Origin: Clostridiales bacterium
Lineage (GTDB): Bacteria > Bacillota > Clostridia > Lachnospirales > Anaerotignaceae
NCBI GenBank assembly: GCA_019423725.1
Contig: JAHZAW010000043.1
Coordinates: 62,178 to 68,344 of the forward strand
Reading direction: 5' to 3'
Length of the DNA stretch: 6,167 nucleotides
Under the pieces are notes generated by a model. The model searched no databases. It was given only the letters and a program-made list of their open reading frames with translations, and had not been told where the DNA came from. Below are positions 1 through 6,071 of this stretch, piece by piece (the first letter of the stretch is position 1; every line of letters starts with the position of its first letter). The position numbers and the translations under genes are program-made.

Positions 1-774
1 ACAACGGTTATGAGGCTTATATGCGGCGTACAAAGGCCGGACTCAGGAAAGGTAATGTTTAATGGCAAAAATATCGAGAAACTTGGTGAAAGGTATAGTG
101 GAATTCTGGGATATCTGCCCCAGGATTTTGGCTATTATCCAGACTTTAAGGCAGTCGATTTTCTAATGTATGTTTCTGCATTAAAGGGGCTGGATGAAAA
201 AACAGCCCGTAAAAGGTCCAGGAATCTGCTGGAAATGACAGGGCTGTCAGATGATGGAGGAAAGAGGATAAGGACATTTTCCGGAGGAATGAAGCAGCGT
301 TTAGGCATAGCCCAGGCAATGCTCAATGATCCCAGCATACTTATATTGGATGAGCCAACAGCAGGGCTTGACCCAAAGGAGAGGGTGCGTTTCAGGAATA
401 TTATAAGTTCGTTTTCAAAAGACCGAATAGTCATCCTGTCCACACATATTGTTTCCGATGTTGAATTCACAGCGGAAAATATAATTATGATGAAAAAGGG
501 CAGAGTTGTCCATTTTGGCAGCCCTCAGGATATAACATCGGAAATCGACGGAATGGTATGGGAATTTATCGTACCGGCTGAAAGAGCAGAGCAGTATAGG
601 GATGATATGATCGTAAGCAATATGAGAAACATAGAAAATGGCCGAGCCCTTCTTAGGGTCATATCAAAACGAAAGCCAGAGAATGGGGCAAAGCAGGTAA
701 GGCCCACACTGGAAGACATGTATTTATTCTGCTTCAGAGGAGGGAAAAATGATGAAAAGTCTTATAAAATTTGA
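1..774 (+). CDS. ABC transporter ATP-binding protein, 5'-truncated by the window edge
   Basis: This is the nucleotide-binding subunit of an ABC transporter; it would hydrolyse ATP at the inner face of the membrane to drive the permease encoded next. The reading frame is open from base 1, where TTV follows on from a Walker A (GxGKTT) that lies outside the window, so the ATG at base 10 is internal and not the start. Numbering from that Met, visible motifs are the Q-loop (LPQDF, Gln38), the signature FSGGMKQR (90-97), Walker B with catalytic Glu (LILDEP, Glu115), the D-loop (GLDP) and the H-loop His146 (LSTH). A C-terminal extension of about 85 residues follows the ATPase core, as in many ABC-2 type exporters. 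The end overlaps the permease start by 26 bp, so translation is probably coupled. The substrate cannot be read from the sequence. Family confidence is high; specificity is unknown. Confidence 0.95.
   Translation, partial: TTVMRLICGVQRPDSGKVMFNGKNIEKLGERYSGILGYLPQDFGYYPDFKAVDFLMYVSALKGLDEKTARKRSRNLLEMTGLSDDGGKRIRTFSGGMKQRLGIAQAMLNDPSILILDEPTAGLDPKERVRFRNIISSFSKDRIVILSTHIVSDVEFTAENIIMMKKGRVVHFGSPQDITSEIDGMVWEFIVPAERAEQYRDDMIVSNMRNIENGRALLRVISKRKPENGAKQVRPTLEDMYLFCFRGGKNDEKSYKI
736..744 (+). promoter_or_regulatory. Ribosome binding site of the ABC permease
   Basis: A strong Shine-Dalgarno sequence, AGAGGAGGG, lies inside the end of the ATPase gene. It sits 5 nt (from AGGAGG) before the ATG at 749 and 8 nt before the adjacent in-frame ATG at 752. 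The spacing slightly favours the second Met, so the protein may be one residue shorter than annotated. Confidence 0.75.
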
Positions 775-1828
775 AATGAAAAAAATACTTACAAAAAGGA
801 TATCGCTAATATCCTATGCTGCCATACTTCTGCTGTCATTTATACTCACCTTTTCCACCCTTCAAAATATGTATGCCTTTGACGGAAAAAGTATTGAGGG
901 AAGCGGAAAAGAGGCTGTTGATATAGACAAGAAGATCGCTTCTGAATACGAGGGAATACTGACCGATGAAAAAGTACAGGAAATACTTGTGAAATTCAAG
1001 CCAAAACAGGATATGAATGGACTTAATGCGAAATATTCATACTTAAATGCTTTACAGTCATCGGTATTTTATCGATTTTCTGATATAGATGGAAACTGGA
1101 ATGGGCTGACAGTATCAGATGTATATGGCAATGATCCGATAAACATTGGATATGTAAACGGCTGGCTGAGCACGAGCCAGAATATTTTAAAGATCATGGT
1201 ATTTATGGCTTTTGTCATAATCCTTATGACAGCACCGGTTTTCTCAGGAGAATATGGCGGTGTAGACAATATTATTTTGACAAGCAGATATGGAAAGACA
1301 AAATGTATATCAGCCAAAGTTACGGCAGGAATTCTGTCATCGTTGATAATAACATTCACTGTTATTGCACTTAATATCATTTCAGCATTTATCATCTATG
1401 GAAAGGAAGGCCTGGACTGTTCCATACTGTTTGCACCCATAGAGTTTTCAGAAGGGTATATACCATTTAATATCACCTGCGGCACATTATTAAAATACCA
1501 GGTGCTCCTGGCATTTATGAGCTCCATAAGTGTGGCAGGCATAACATTTATTTTTTCTGCCATGTGCAGGAGCCAGCTGGCCGCATTTGCCATATCTTGT
1601 GCCTTTTATGTTATACCAATAGTGCTCCCCATAGCAGAAACGAGTTCTTTATACCGAATTTTAGTCCTTATGCCGTTTTATTATGCTCAGTTCATTTCCC
1701 TTATGAGCATAGAACAGATGGGAAACGGTCTGATCTATGCGCTATTAGCTGTGCCTGCGGCGTTTGTATTTATGTCAGCTGGGATTATCCTTTCCCGAAG
1801 AATTTTTTCAAGGCACCAGGTATCATGA
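749..1828 (+). CDS. ABC-2 type transporter permease
   Basis: This is a membrane subunit that should pair with the upstream ATPase in an export-type ABC transporter. The 359-residue protein starts with a short basic cytoplasmic tail (KFEMKKILTKR). Predicted membrane helices by eye are at about 19-37, 146-165, 191-216, 248-271, 277-296 and 327-348, with a further semi-hydrophobic stretch at 301-318. Between helix 1 and helix 2 lies a hydrophilic segment of roughly 105 residues, probably outside the cell. The order (helix 1, large outer loop, then a cluster of helices) is typical of ABC-2 permeases of Firmicutes. The gene overlaps the ATPase gene by 26 bp and is the last of its operon before convergent nrdD. 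The cargo is not recognisable; peptide, lipid or antibiotic export, or bacteriocin immunity, are all possible. The start is ATG 749 or ATG 752, both served by AGGAGG. Confidence 0.9.
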   Translation: MMKSLIKFEMKKILTKRISLISYAAILLLSFILTFSTLQNMYAFDGKSIEGSGKEAVDIDKKIASEYEGILTDEKVQEILVKFKPKQDMNGLNAKYSYLNALQSSVFYRFSDIDGNWNGLTVSDVYGNDPINIGYVNGWLSTSQNILKIMVFMAFVIILMTAPVFSGEYGGVDNIILTSRYGKTKCISAKVTAGILSSLIITFTVIALNIISAFIIYGKEGLDCSILFAPIEFSEGYIPFNITCGTLLKYQVLLAFMSSISVAGITFIFSAMCRSQLAAFAISCAFYVIPIVLPIAETSSLYRILVLMPFYYAQFISLMSIEQMGNGLIYALLAVPAAFVFMSAGIILSRRIFSRHQVS

Positions 1829-1919
1829 CAGGGGCATATATGGTTTAAAAATGGTTTATTCTTATCAGAGCTAACATTTAAGGTTTTACTCTGCTCGTAT
1901 AAATATATACTGACATAAC

Positions 1920-1949
1920 AAAAAAGGACTTTCCGTAATCGGAAAGTCC
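1920..1949 (-). terminator. Rho-independent terminator of nrdD
   Basis: Read on the minus strand, a perfect 10-bp stem (GGACTTTCCG and its complement, 1926-1935 with 1940-1949) closes a 4-nt loop and is followed by six T residues (1920-1925). It begins 18 nt after the nrdD stop codon, which makes nrdD apparently monocistronic. On the plus strand the stem is followed only by CTTTAA, so it would be a weak terminator for the ABC operon arriving from the other side. Confidence 0.88.
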
Positions 1950-1967
1950 CTTTAAGCATATATTTTA

Positions 1968-4289
1968 TTAGTCGTCGAATGTCAGACTGTGTTTTACTCT
2001 GTCATGTTCTTCAGCGGTTTTTCCGTCATTCCATTTGGACATATCTCCTACAAGATATCCTGTGATACGGCGGATCCTCTGGAAGTGAGGGCCTTCTTCC
2101 TCGCTTCTTCCGCATTTAGGGCATGTATCTCCTATAATGCCGTTGAAACCACAGCAGGGGTCTCTGTCAACGGGGTGGTTGATGGAACCATAACCGATAC
2201 CCTGTTCCTTCATATAACGAACGACCTTTTCAAAGGCGTCAAGATTCTGTGTGGGATCTCCGTCAAGTTCGATATATGAAATATGTCCTGCATTGGTAAG
2301 AGCATGATAAGGTGCCTCAAGCTGTATCTTCTTGAATGCGCTGATGGGGTAGTATACAGGGATATGGAAGCTGTTTGTGTAGTAGTCTCTGTCTGTAACA
2401 CCCTCGATGATACCGTATTTTTCCTTATCTATTCTTACGAACCTTCCTGAAAGACCTTCAGCGGGTGTTGCAAGAAGAGTGAAGTTCATATGATATTTCT
2501 GTGAATACTCGTCCATACGGCGGCGCATATGTGAAACTATATCAAGACCAAGGTTCTGAGCAATCTCGTTCTCACCATGGTGGTATCCGATAAGGGCCTT
2601 AAGTGTTTCAGCAAGTCCGATGAATCCAACTGAAAGAGTACCATGTTTAAGTATCTCACGGATCTCATCGTTCATACCAAGCTTCTCGCTGTCGATCCAT
2701 ACGCCTTCGCCCATAAGGAAGGGGAAGTTGCGGACTTTTTTCTTTGCCTGTATCTCAAAACGCTCAAGGAGCTGCTCAACAACAAGATCGATCTTGCTGT
2801 CCAGTTCCTTGAAGAACCAGTCGATGTTTTTGTTTGCTTCGATAGCGATACGGGGAAGGTTGATACTTGTGAAGCTTAAGTTTCCTCGACCGTTTGATAT
2901 TTCCTTTGTAGGATCGTATACGTTACCGATTACCCTTGTACGGCAGCCCATGTATGAGATCTCTGTCTCGGGCTTTCCGTTATAATATTTAAGGTTGAAG
3001 GGTGCATCCTGGAATGAGAAGTTAGGGAAAAGTCTCTTTGCGCTGACTCTGCAGGCAAGTTTGAACAGATCGTAGTTAGGCTCTCCGGGATTGTAGTTAA
3101 TGCCTTCCTTTACCCTGAATATCTGGATGGGGAAGATAGGTGTTTCTCCATGTCCAAGACCTGCTTCAGTAACAAGGAGCATATTTTTCATGACCATACG
3201 TCCTTCTGTTGATGTATCCATACCATAGTTGATGGATGAGAAGGGTGTCTGGGCACCGGCTCTTGAATGCATCGTGTTAAGGTTATGGATGAAGGCTTCC
3301 ATTGCCTGGTATGTTGCTTTATCTGTTTCATCGGCAGCCTTGCGTCTTGTAAATTCCTGAACCTTTTCTACCTCTTTTTCGTCAAATCCTTTTTCAACAA
3401 GGAGCTCTTTTTCTCTTTCGTTGTATTCAGGGTTATCATCAAGAGCAGGTTCAAGACCTTCCTTCTGAAGTGCAGCTTTTAAGTCATTGATGTCATCATC
3501 AACAAGTTTGTTGTCAAGAAGCTCAAGGGCATTTCTAAGAAGTCTGTAGTAGCGTTTTTTGTATGTCTTTTTAACACCGGGAGCAAGGCCATAGTCAAAG
3601 TTTACGATTGACTGTCCACCGTGCTGGTCATTCTGGTTTGACTGGATGGCTATGCAGGCAAGGGCTGAGTAGCTTGAAATATCATTGGGCTCACGAAGAA
3701 CGCCATGGCCTGTTGAAAATCCACCCTTGAAAAGTTTAAGTATATCGATCTGGCAGCATGTTGTTGTCAGTGTATAGAAGTCAAGGTCATGGATATGGAT
3801 ATCTCCGTTTCTGTGGGCCTCTGCGTGTTTGGGGTTAAGTACATACATTTCATTGAAATGTTTTGCACCCTCAGAACCATATTTGAGCATAGCACCCATG
3901 GGAGTATTTCCGTCAATGTTTGCATTCTCACGTTTGATATCACTTTCCTTAGCGTCTGAATATGTGATATCCTCAAATGTTTTCATAAGACGGGTATTCA
4001 TATCCCTTACTCTTGTTCTTTCTGCTCTGTAAAGGATATAGCTTTTTGTAGTGCGGACATATCCATGGGCAATGAGGACACCCTCTACCTTATCCTGGAT
4101 CTGTTCAACTGTAGGTATTTCAACGCCTTCAGCCTCAAGAAGGTGAACGACTTCTCCTGCAAGGGCAAGGCAGGTAGCGTTATCCTTAGGGCCTGTTGTT
4201 GCGCCAAAAGCTTTGTTCATGGCGCTGGCGATTTTATTGATGTCAAAGTAGGCGGTACGTCCGTCACGTTTTTTGATGGAAGTAATCAT
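1968..4289 (-). CDS. nrdD: Anaerobic (class III) ribonucleoside-triphosphate reductase
   Basis: This is the glycyl-radical enzyme that reduces ribonucleoside triphosphates to dNTPs in the absence of oxygen; it acts in the cytoplasm and requires the radical-SAM activase NrdG. The 773-residue protein opens with an ATP-cone (about 1-95, KKRDGRTAYFDINKI), the allosteric ATP/dATP switch. The catalytic domain carries TTTCCQID (Cys178/179), the GGFSTGHG loop, NTMHSRAGAQTPFSS (about 338-352) and YMGCRTR with Cys449, which I read as the thiyl-radical cysteine. A C-terminal zinc site uses Cys712, Cys713, Cys723 and Cys726. The glycyl-radical motif is RRITGYL with Gly744, 29 residues from the end. A charged, probably helical segment at about 240-320 is a variable linker. 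The start is supported by a perfect AGGAGG 7 nt upstream. No nrdG follows; a terminator does. Regulation by NrdR is likely (see the boxes at 4319-4365). Confidence 0.97.
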   Translation of the reverse strand: MITSIKKRDGRTAYFDINKIASAMNKAFGATTGPKDNATCLALAGEVVHLLEAEGVEIPTVEQIQDKVEGVLIAHGYVRTTKSYILYRAERTRVRDMNTRLMKTFEDITYSDAKESDIKRENANIDGNTPMGAMLKYGSEGAKHFNEMYVLNPKHAEAHRNGDIHIHDLDFYTLTTTCCQIDILKLFKGGFSTGHGVLREPNDISSYSALACIAIQSNQNDQHGGQSIVNFDYGLAPGVKKTYKKRYYRLLRNALELLDNKLVDDDINDLKAALQKEGLEPALDDNPEYNEREKELLVEKGFDEKEVEKVQEFTRRKAADETDKATYQAMEAFIHNLNTMHSRAGAQTPFSSINYGMDTSTEGRMVMKNMLLVTEAGLGHGETPIFPIQIFRVKEGINYNPGEPNYDLFKLACRVSAKRLFPNFSFQDAPFNLKYYNGKPETEISYMGCRTRVIGNVYDPTKEISNGRGNLSFTSINLPRIAIEANKNIDWFFKELDSKIDLVVEQLLERFEIQAKKKVRNFPFLMGEGVWIDSEKLGMNDEIREILKHGTLSVGFIGLAETLKALIGYHHGENEIAQNLGLDIVSHMRRRMDEYSQKYHMNFTLLATPAEGLSGRFVRIDKEKYGIIEGVTDRDYYTNSFHIPVYYPISAFKKIQLEAPYHALTNAGHISYIELDGDPTQNLDAFEKVVRYMKEQGIGYGSINHPVDRDPCCGFNGIIGDTCPKCGRSEEEGPHFQRIRRITGYLVGDMSKWNDGKTAEEHDRVKHSLTFDD

Positions 4290-4296
4290 TTTTTTT

Positions 4297-4302
4297 CCTC
4301 CT
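4297..4302 (-). promoter_or_regulatory. Ribosome binding site of nrdD
   Basis: A perfect AGGAGG on the minus strand sits 7 nt before the nrdD ATG (4287-4289). It fixes this start and predicts strong translation. Confidence 0.9.
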
Positions 4303-4318
4303 AAATATTGTGGCTAAA

Positions 4319-4365
4319 CAACTATATATTGAGCTGTATAAGTTATATGTGTCAACATCTAGTAT
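4319..4365. promoter_or_regulatory. Tandem NrdR boxes (operator) upstream of nrdD
   Basis: Two 16-bp elements resemble the known NrdR box (core CWATATATWG). Box 1 (4319-4334) has the core CTATATATTG, a 10/10 match; box 2 (4350-4365) has CAACATCTAG, an 8/10 match. Their centres are 31 bp apart, about three helical turns, the spacing known for tandem NrdR boxes. Box 1 covers the nrdD -10 and box 2 covers its -35, so binding would block RNA polymerase. The regulator itself is encoded nearby at 4795-5256. The match was made by eye, without a scored matrix. Confidence 0.72.
4326..4355 (-). promoter_or_regulatory. Probable sigma-A promoter of nrdD
   Basis: On the minus strand a perfect -35 hexamer TTGACA lies at 4350-4355. 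At an 18-bp spacing the -10 would be CAATAT (4326-4331), which keeps the key A2 and T6 positions. A better-looking TATAGT at 4321-4326 is 23 bp away, too far for a normal pairing. The transcript would start near 4315-4320, giving a leader of about 30 nt. The -35 is convincing; the exact -10 is uncertain. Confidence 0.6.
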
Positions 4366-4422
4366 TTTACATCAGCGCATATTAATAGTCAATGTGCACT
4401 ATAGCCAAAATGGAACAACCTA

Positions 4423-4428
4423 TATAAT
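4423..4428 (+). promoter_or_regulatory. Possible -10 element for the ylmC-type gene
   Basis: A perfect TATAAT lies 25 nt before the ATG at 4454. I see no convincing -35 at 16-18 bp upstream (about 4400 reads TATAGC), and the region is AT-rich, so this may be chance. If real, the leader is only about 20 nt. Confidence 0.35.
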
Positions 4429-4453
4429 AATTTTTTCGGGAGTAGTAGATATT

Positions 4454-4714
4454 ATGGAAACTTTCTGCTGTTTTAAACAAAAAGAGGTAATAAATGTTTG
4501 TGATGGATTTAGGTTCGGATATGTTAACGATCTGGTGATAGATCTCAGATGCGGACAGATAACGGATATAATAATACCTGTCCAGACTAAAAATGGCCTG
4601 TTCTACTCAAAGGACAAACAGTACAGGATACCTTGGAGCGCCATAAAGAGGATAGGCAGTGATATAATACTGGTGGAAGTGGATACAAAGGCCGTATGTA
4701 TAAGGAAAAATTAG
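4454..4714 (+). CDS. YlmC/YmxH family PRC-barrel sporulation protein
   Basis: This is a small protein of 86 residues, the usual size for the family, and made almost entirely of one PRC-barrel domain. Recognisable features are the N-terminal FCCFKQKEVINV segment, GYVNDLVIDLRCGQITDIIIP (split by the barrel turns), the conserved YRIPWSAIKRIGSDIILVEV end (with IPW and RIG.DIILV), and several cysteines (5, 6, 16, 33). Members occur in spore formers and are often annotated as sporulation proteins; the molecular role is not established. I chose ATG 4454 because homology-like sequence begins there and GGGAG (4438-4442) lies 11 nt upstream; the frame is open further back to 4310, but that part runs through the nrdD promoter and does not look like protein. 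It is divergent from nrdD and 80 bp upstream of nrdR, an arrangement common in Clostridia. Confidence 0.88.
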   Translation: METFCCFKQKEVINVCDGFRFGYVNDLVIDLRCGQITDIIIPVQTKNGLFYSKDKQYRIPWSAIKRIGSDIILVEVDTKAVCIRKN

Positions 4715-4743
4715 TTGACCTGAGGAAAAATTTGTCTTATGAT
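4715..4743 (+). promoter_or_regulatory. Sigma-A type promoter of nrdR
   Basis: TTGACC (4715-4720), exactly 17 bp, then TATGAT (4738-4743): five of six consensus positions in each hexamer. It begins at the base after the ylmC-type stop codon. The transcript would start near 4750 and carry a leader of about 45 nt, so nrdR can be expressed independently of the gene before it. No NrdR-box-like sequence is seen here. Confidence 0.68.
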
Positions 4744-4755
4744 AATAACGTATGA

Positions 4756-4772
4756 AGGCTGGTTTTAAGCCT
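4756..4772 (+). other. Small hairpin in the nrdR leader
   Basis: AGGCT (4756-4760) and AGCCT (4768-4772) can pair around a 7-nt loop, 6 nt before the ribosome binding site. A 5-bp stem is weak and may be chance. Confidence 0.25.
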
Positions 4773-4794
4773 AAGAACAGGGGGATTTGAAAAT

Positions 4795-5256
4795 ATGAGA
4801 TGTCCTTTTTGCGGCAACGAAGATACTAAGGTGGTTGACTCGAGGGCACAGGATGACAACACCGTTATAAAAAGGAGAAGATTGTGCGAAAAATGCGACA
4901 AGAGATTTACAACATATGAAAGAATCGACACAGTTCCTCTGATTGTTGTAAAAAGAGACGGAACGCGGGAAGTATTTGAAAAAAGCAAAATATTAAACGG
5001 CATAGTCAAAGCCTGCAATAAAAGAAATATATCCATGAAGCAGATGGAAGCCGTTGTTGAAGATATTGAAAATTCAATAATGAACTCTCCATCAAAGGAA
5101 ATCTCATCGGGCGAGCTGGGAAATATGGTAATGGACAGACTTAAAAACCTTGATGAGGTGGCCTATGTAAGATTTGCTTCGGTCTACAGACAGTTTAAGG
5201 ATATAAACACATTTATGGAAGAGCTTAATAAACTCCTCGATGAAAAGAAAAAATAA
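4795..5256 (+). CDS. nrdR: Transcriptional repressor NrdR of ribonucleotide reductase genes
   Basis: NrdR is the nucleotide-sensing repressor of ribonucleotide reductase operons. At 153 residues it has the family length. The N-terminal zinc ribbon is complete (Cys3, Cys6, Cys31, Cys34 in MRCPFCGNEDTKVVDSR and LCEKCDKRFTTYER) and binds DNA. The ATP-cone follows at about 49-139 (VVKRDGTREVFEKSKI, ending near VRFASVYRQFKDI) and binds ATP or dATP to set oligomeric state. The start has AGGGGGA (4779-4785) 9 nt upstream. A likely private promoter lies at 4715-4743 and a terminator at 5268-5299. A probable target is nrdD, whose promoter carries two NrdR-like boxes at 4319-4365. The short lysine-rich C-terminus (DEKKK) is ordinary. 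Identification is near certain. Confidence 0.98.
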   Translation: MRCPFCGNEDTKVVDSRAQDDNTVIKRRRLCEKCDKRFTTYERIDTVPLIVVKRDGTREVFEKSKILNGIVKACNKRNISMKQMEAVVEDIENSIMNSPSKEISSGELGNMVMDRLKNLDEVAYVRFASVYRQFKDINTFMEELNKLLDEKKK

Positions 5257-5265
5257 TGATCATAC

Positions 5266-5299
5266 AAAAACACCCTTCTGAATATTCAGAAGGGTGTTT
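5266..5299. terminator. Bidirectional terminator between nrdR and sigF
   Basis: A perfect 32-bp palindrome (5268-5299, centred on AATATT, with CACCCTTCTG and its complement) separates two convergent genes. On the minus strand it ends in a run of T (complement of 5266-5270), serving sigF; on the plus strand it ends GTTTG, a shorter T tract serving nrdR. The nrdR stop is about 10 nt before it and the sigF stop about 40 nt away on the other side. Confidence 0.9.
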
Positions 5300-5341
5300 G
5301 CTGTTTGAGATATGTTTAAAGGGGTAATGAGCTGTTTTTAA

Positions 5342-6055
5342 TCATGCGCCGAAGTTTTCCCTCAGCCTGTTTATTATCTTTTTTTCCATCCTTGATACCT
5401 GTACCTGGGATATGCCTATTTCCTTGGCAGTTTCGCTTTGGGTCTTGTCCTTGAAATACCTGAGAAAGATGAGCTGCCGCTCTTTTGGTTCCAGCTCGAC
5501 CAGTATCTGCTTAAGGGTTATGCTGTCGGCTATATCGTCGGTGGTGCCTTCACACAGACGGTCGATGAGATATACAGGTGAGCCGTCGCTCCTGTAAACG
5601 GTCTTAAATATGCTTTCTACCTCCCTGGAGGAATCCAGCGCCTCCACAAGGGTCTCTGTGTCTATGCCCATCCTTTGGGCAAGCTCACTGACCGTTGGTT
5701 CCTCACCGGTTTTGGATATGAGCTGTTCCCTTAAAAATTTGGCTTTTACAGCCGTTTCCTTGAGGGGACGGCTCACCTTTATCATACCGTCGTCTCTTAA
5801 AAATCTGCGGATCTCTCCCATTATCATGGGCACTGCATAGGTGGAAAACTTTACGTCAAAGGAAGGGTCGAATTTATCTATACATTTTATCAGTCCTATG
5901 GCGCCTATCTGGAAAAGATCATCGGTCTCACATCCCCTGCCTCTGAATTTCCTTACTACGCTCCATATTAGACCGCTGTTTTCTTCTATAAGGCGTTCCT
6001 TTGCCGCCGAATCGCCCTGCTGGGCCAGTTCTATGAGTCTTTTTGTATCATCCAA
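5342..6055 (-). CDS. sigF: RNA polymerase sigma-F factor (forespore, SpoIIAC)
   Basis: This is a sigma-70 family factor that directs early forespore transcription and is held inactive by the anti-sigma SpoIIAB. It is about 237 residues from the TTG start (246 from the upstream ATG). Visible regions, numbered from that ATG: 2.2 core-binding DDLFQIGAIGLIK (54-66); 2.3-2.4 FSTYAVPMIMGEIRRFLRD (79-97); region 3 (about 105-175); and region 4 with the helix-turn-helix SETAKEIGISQVQVSRMEKK (216-235). The text matches SigF better than SigG (LIxENxGLIWSVV, RDDGMIKVSRPLKE). I favour TTG 6053-6055 because GGAGGG (6062-6067) lies 6 nt before it and homologues begin near LDDTKRLIELA. ATG 6080-6082 has no nearby ribosome binding site and would overlap spoIIAB by 11 bp. 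It follows spoIIAB and is the last gene of its operon, ended by the palindrome at 5268-5299. Confidence 0.93.
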   Translation of the reverse strand: MDDTKRLIELAQQGDSAAKERLIEENSGLIWSVVRKFRGRGCETDDLFQIGAIGLIKCIDKFDPSFDVKFSTYAVPMIMGEIRRFLRDDGMIKVSRPLKETAVKAKFLREQLISKTGEEPTVSELAQRMGIDTETLVEALDSSREVESIFKTVYRSDGSPVYLIDRLCEGTTDDIADSITLKQILVELEPKERQLIFLRYFKDKTQSETAKEIGISQVQVSRMEKKIINRLRENFGA

Positions 6056-6061
6056 TACAAA

Positions 6062-6067
6062 CCCTCC
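6062..6067 (-). promoter_or_regulatory. Ribosome binding site that sets the sigF start
   Basis: GGAGGG on the minus strand, 6 nt before TTG 6053-6055 and downstream of the ATG at 6080-6082. It can only serve a start after it, so it argues for the TTG. Confidence 0.65.
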
Positions 6068-6071
6068 ATTG

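Noticed and set aside
1842..1860. Short direct repeat ATGGTTTA
   Set aside because: Two 8-bp copies in an AT-rich spacer with no further copies; no sign of a mobile element or array.
1871..1895. Hairpin-like CAGAG...CTCTG after the ABC permease gene as a terminator
   Set aside because: The stem is only 5 bp with a long imperfect loop and no T run follows.
1989..4304. Plus-strand open frames opposite nrdD (for example 2620-2985, 4065-4304)
   Set aside because: They are antisense shadows of a fully conserved nrdD frame, with no ribosome binding sites or recognisable domains.
4377..4405. Possible sigma-E promoter for the ylmC-type gene (GCATATT as -35)
   Set aside because: The -35 resembles the consensus, but nothing like CATACANT follows at 13-15 bp.
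4311..4407. Inverted repeat TGGCTA / TAGCCA flanking the nrdD promoter
   Set aside because: Six base pairs separated by about 85 nt in AT-rich DNA is expected by chance.
4399..4408. A third NrdR-like half site, CTATAGCCAA
   Set aside because: Only the left half matches the core (6/10), and its distance of 46 bp from box 2 is out of phase with the 31-bp repeat.
4310..4453. N-terminal extension of the ylmC-type gene back to the ATG at 4310
   Set aside because: The extension runs through the nrdD promoter and NrdR boxes, has no ribosome binding site, and does not resemble the family, whose sequence starts at METFCCF (4454).
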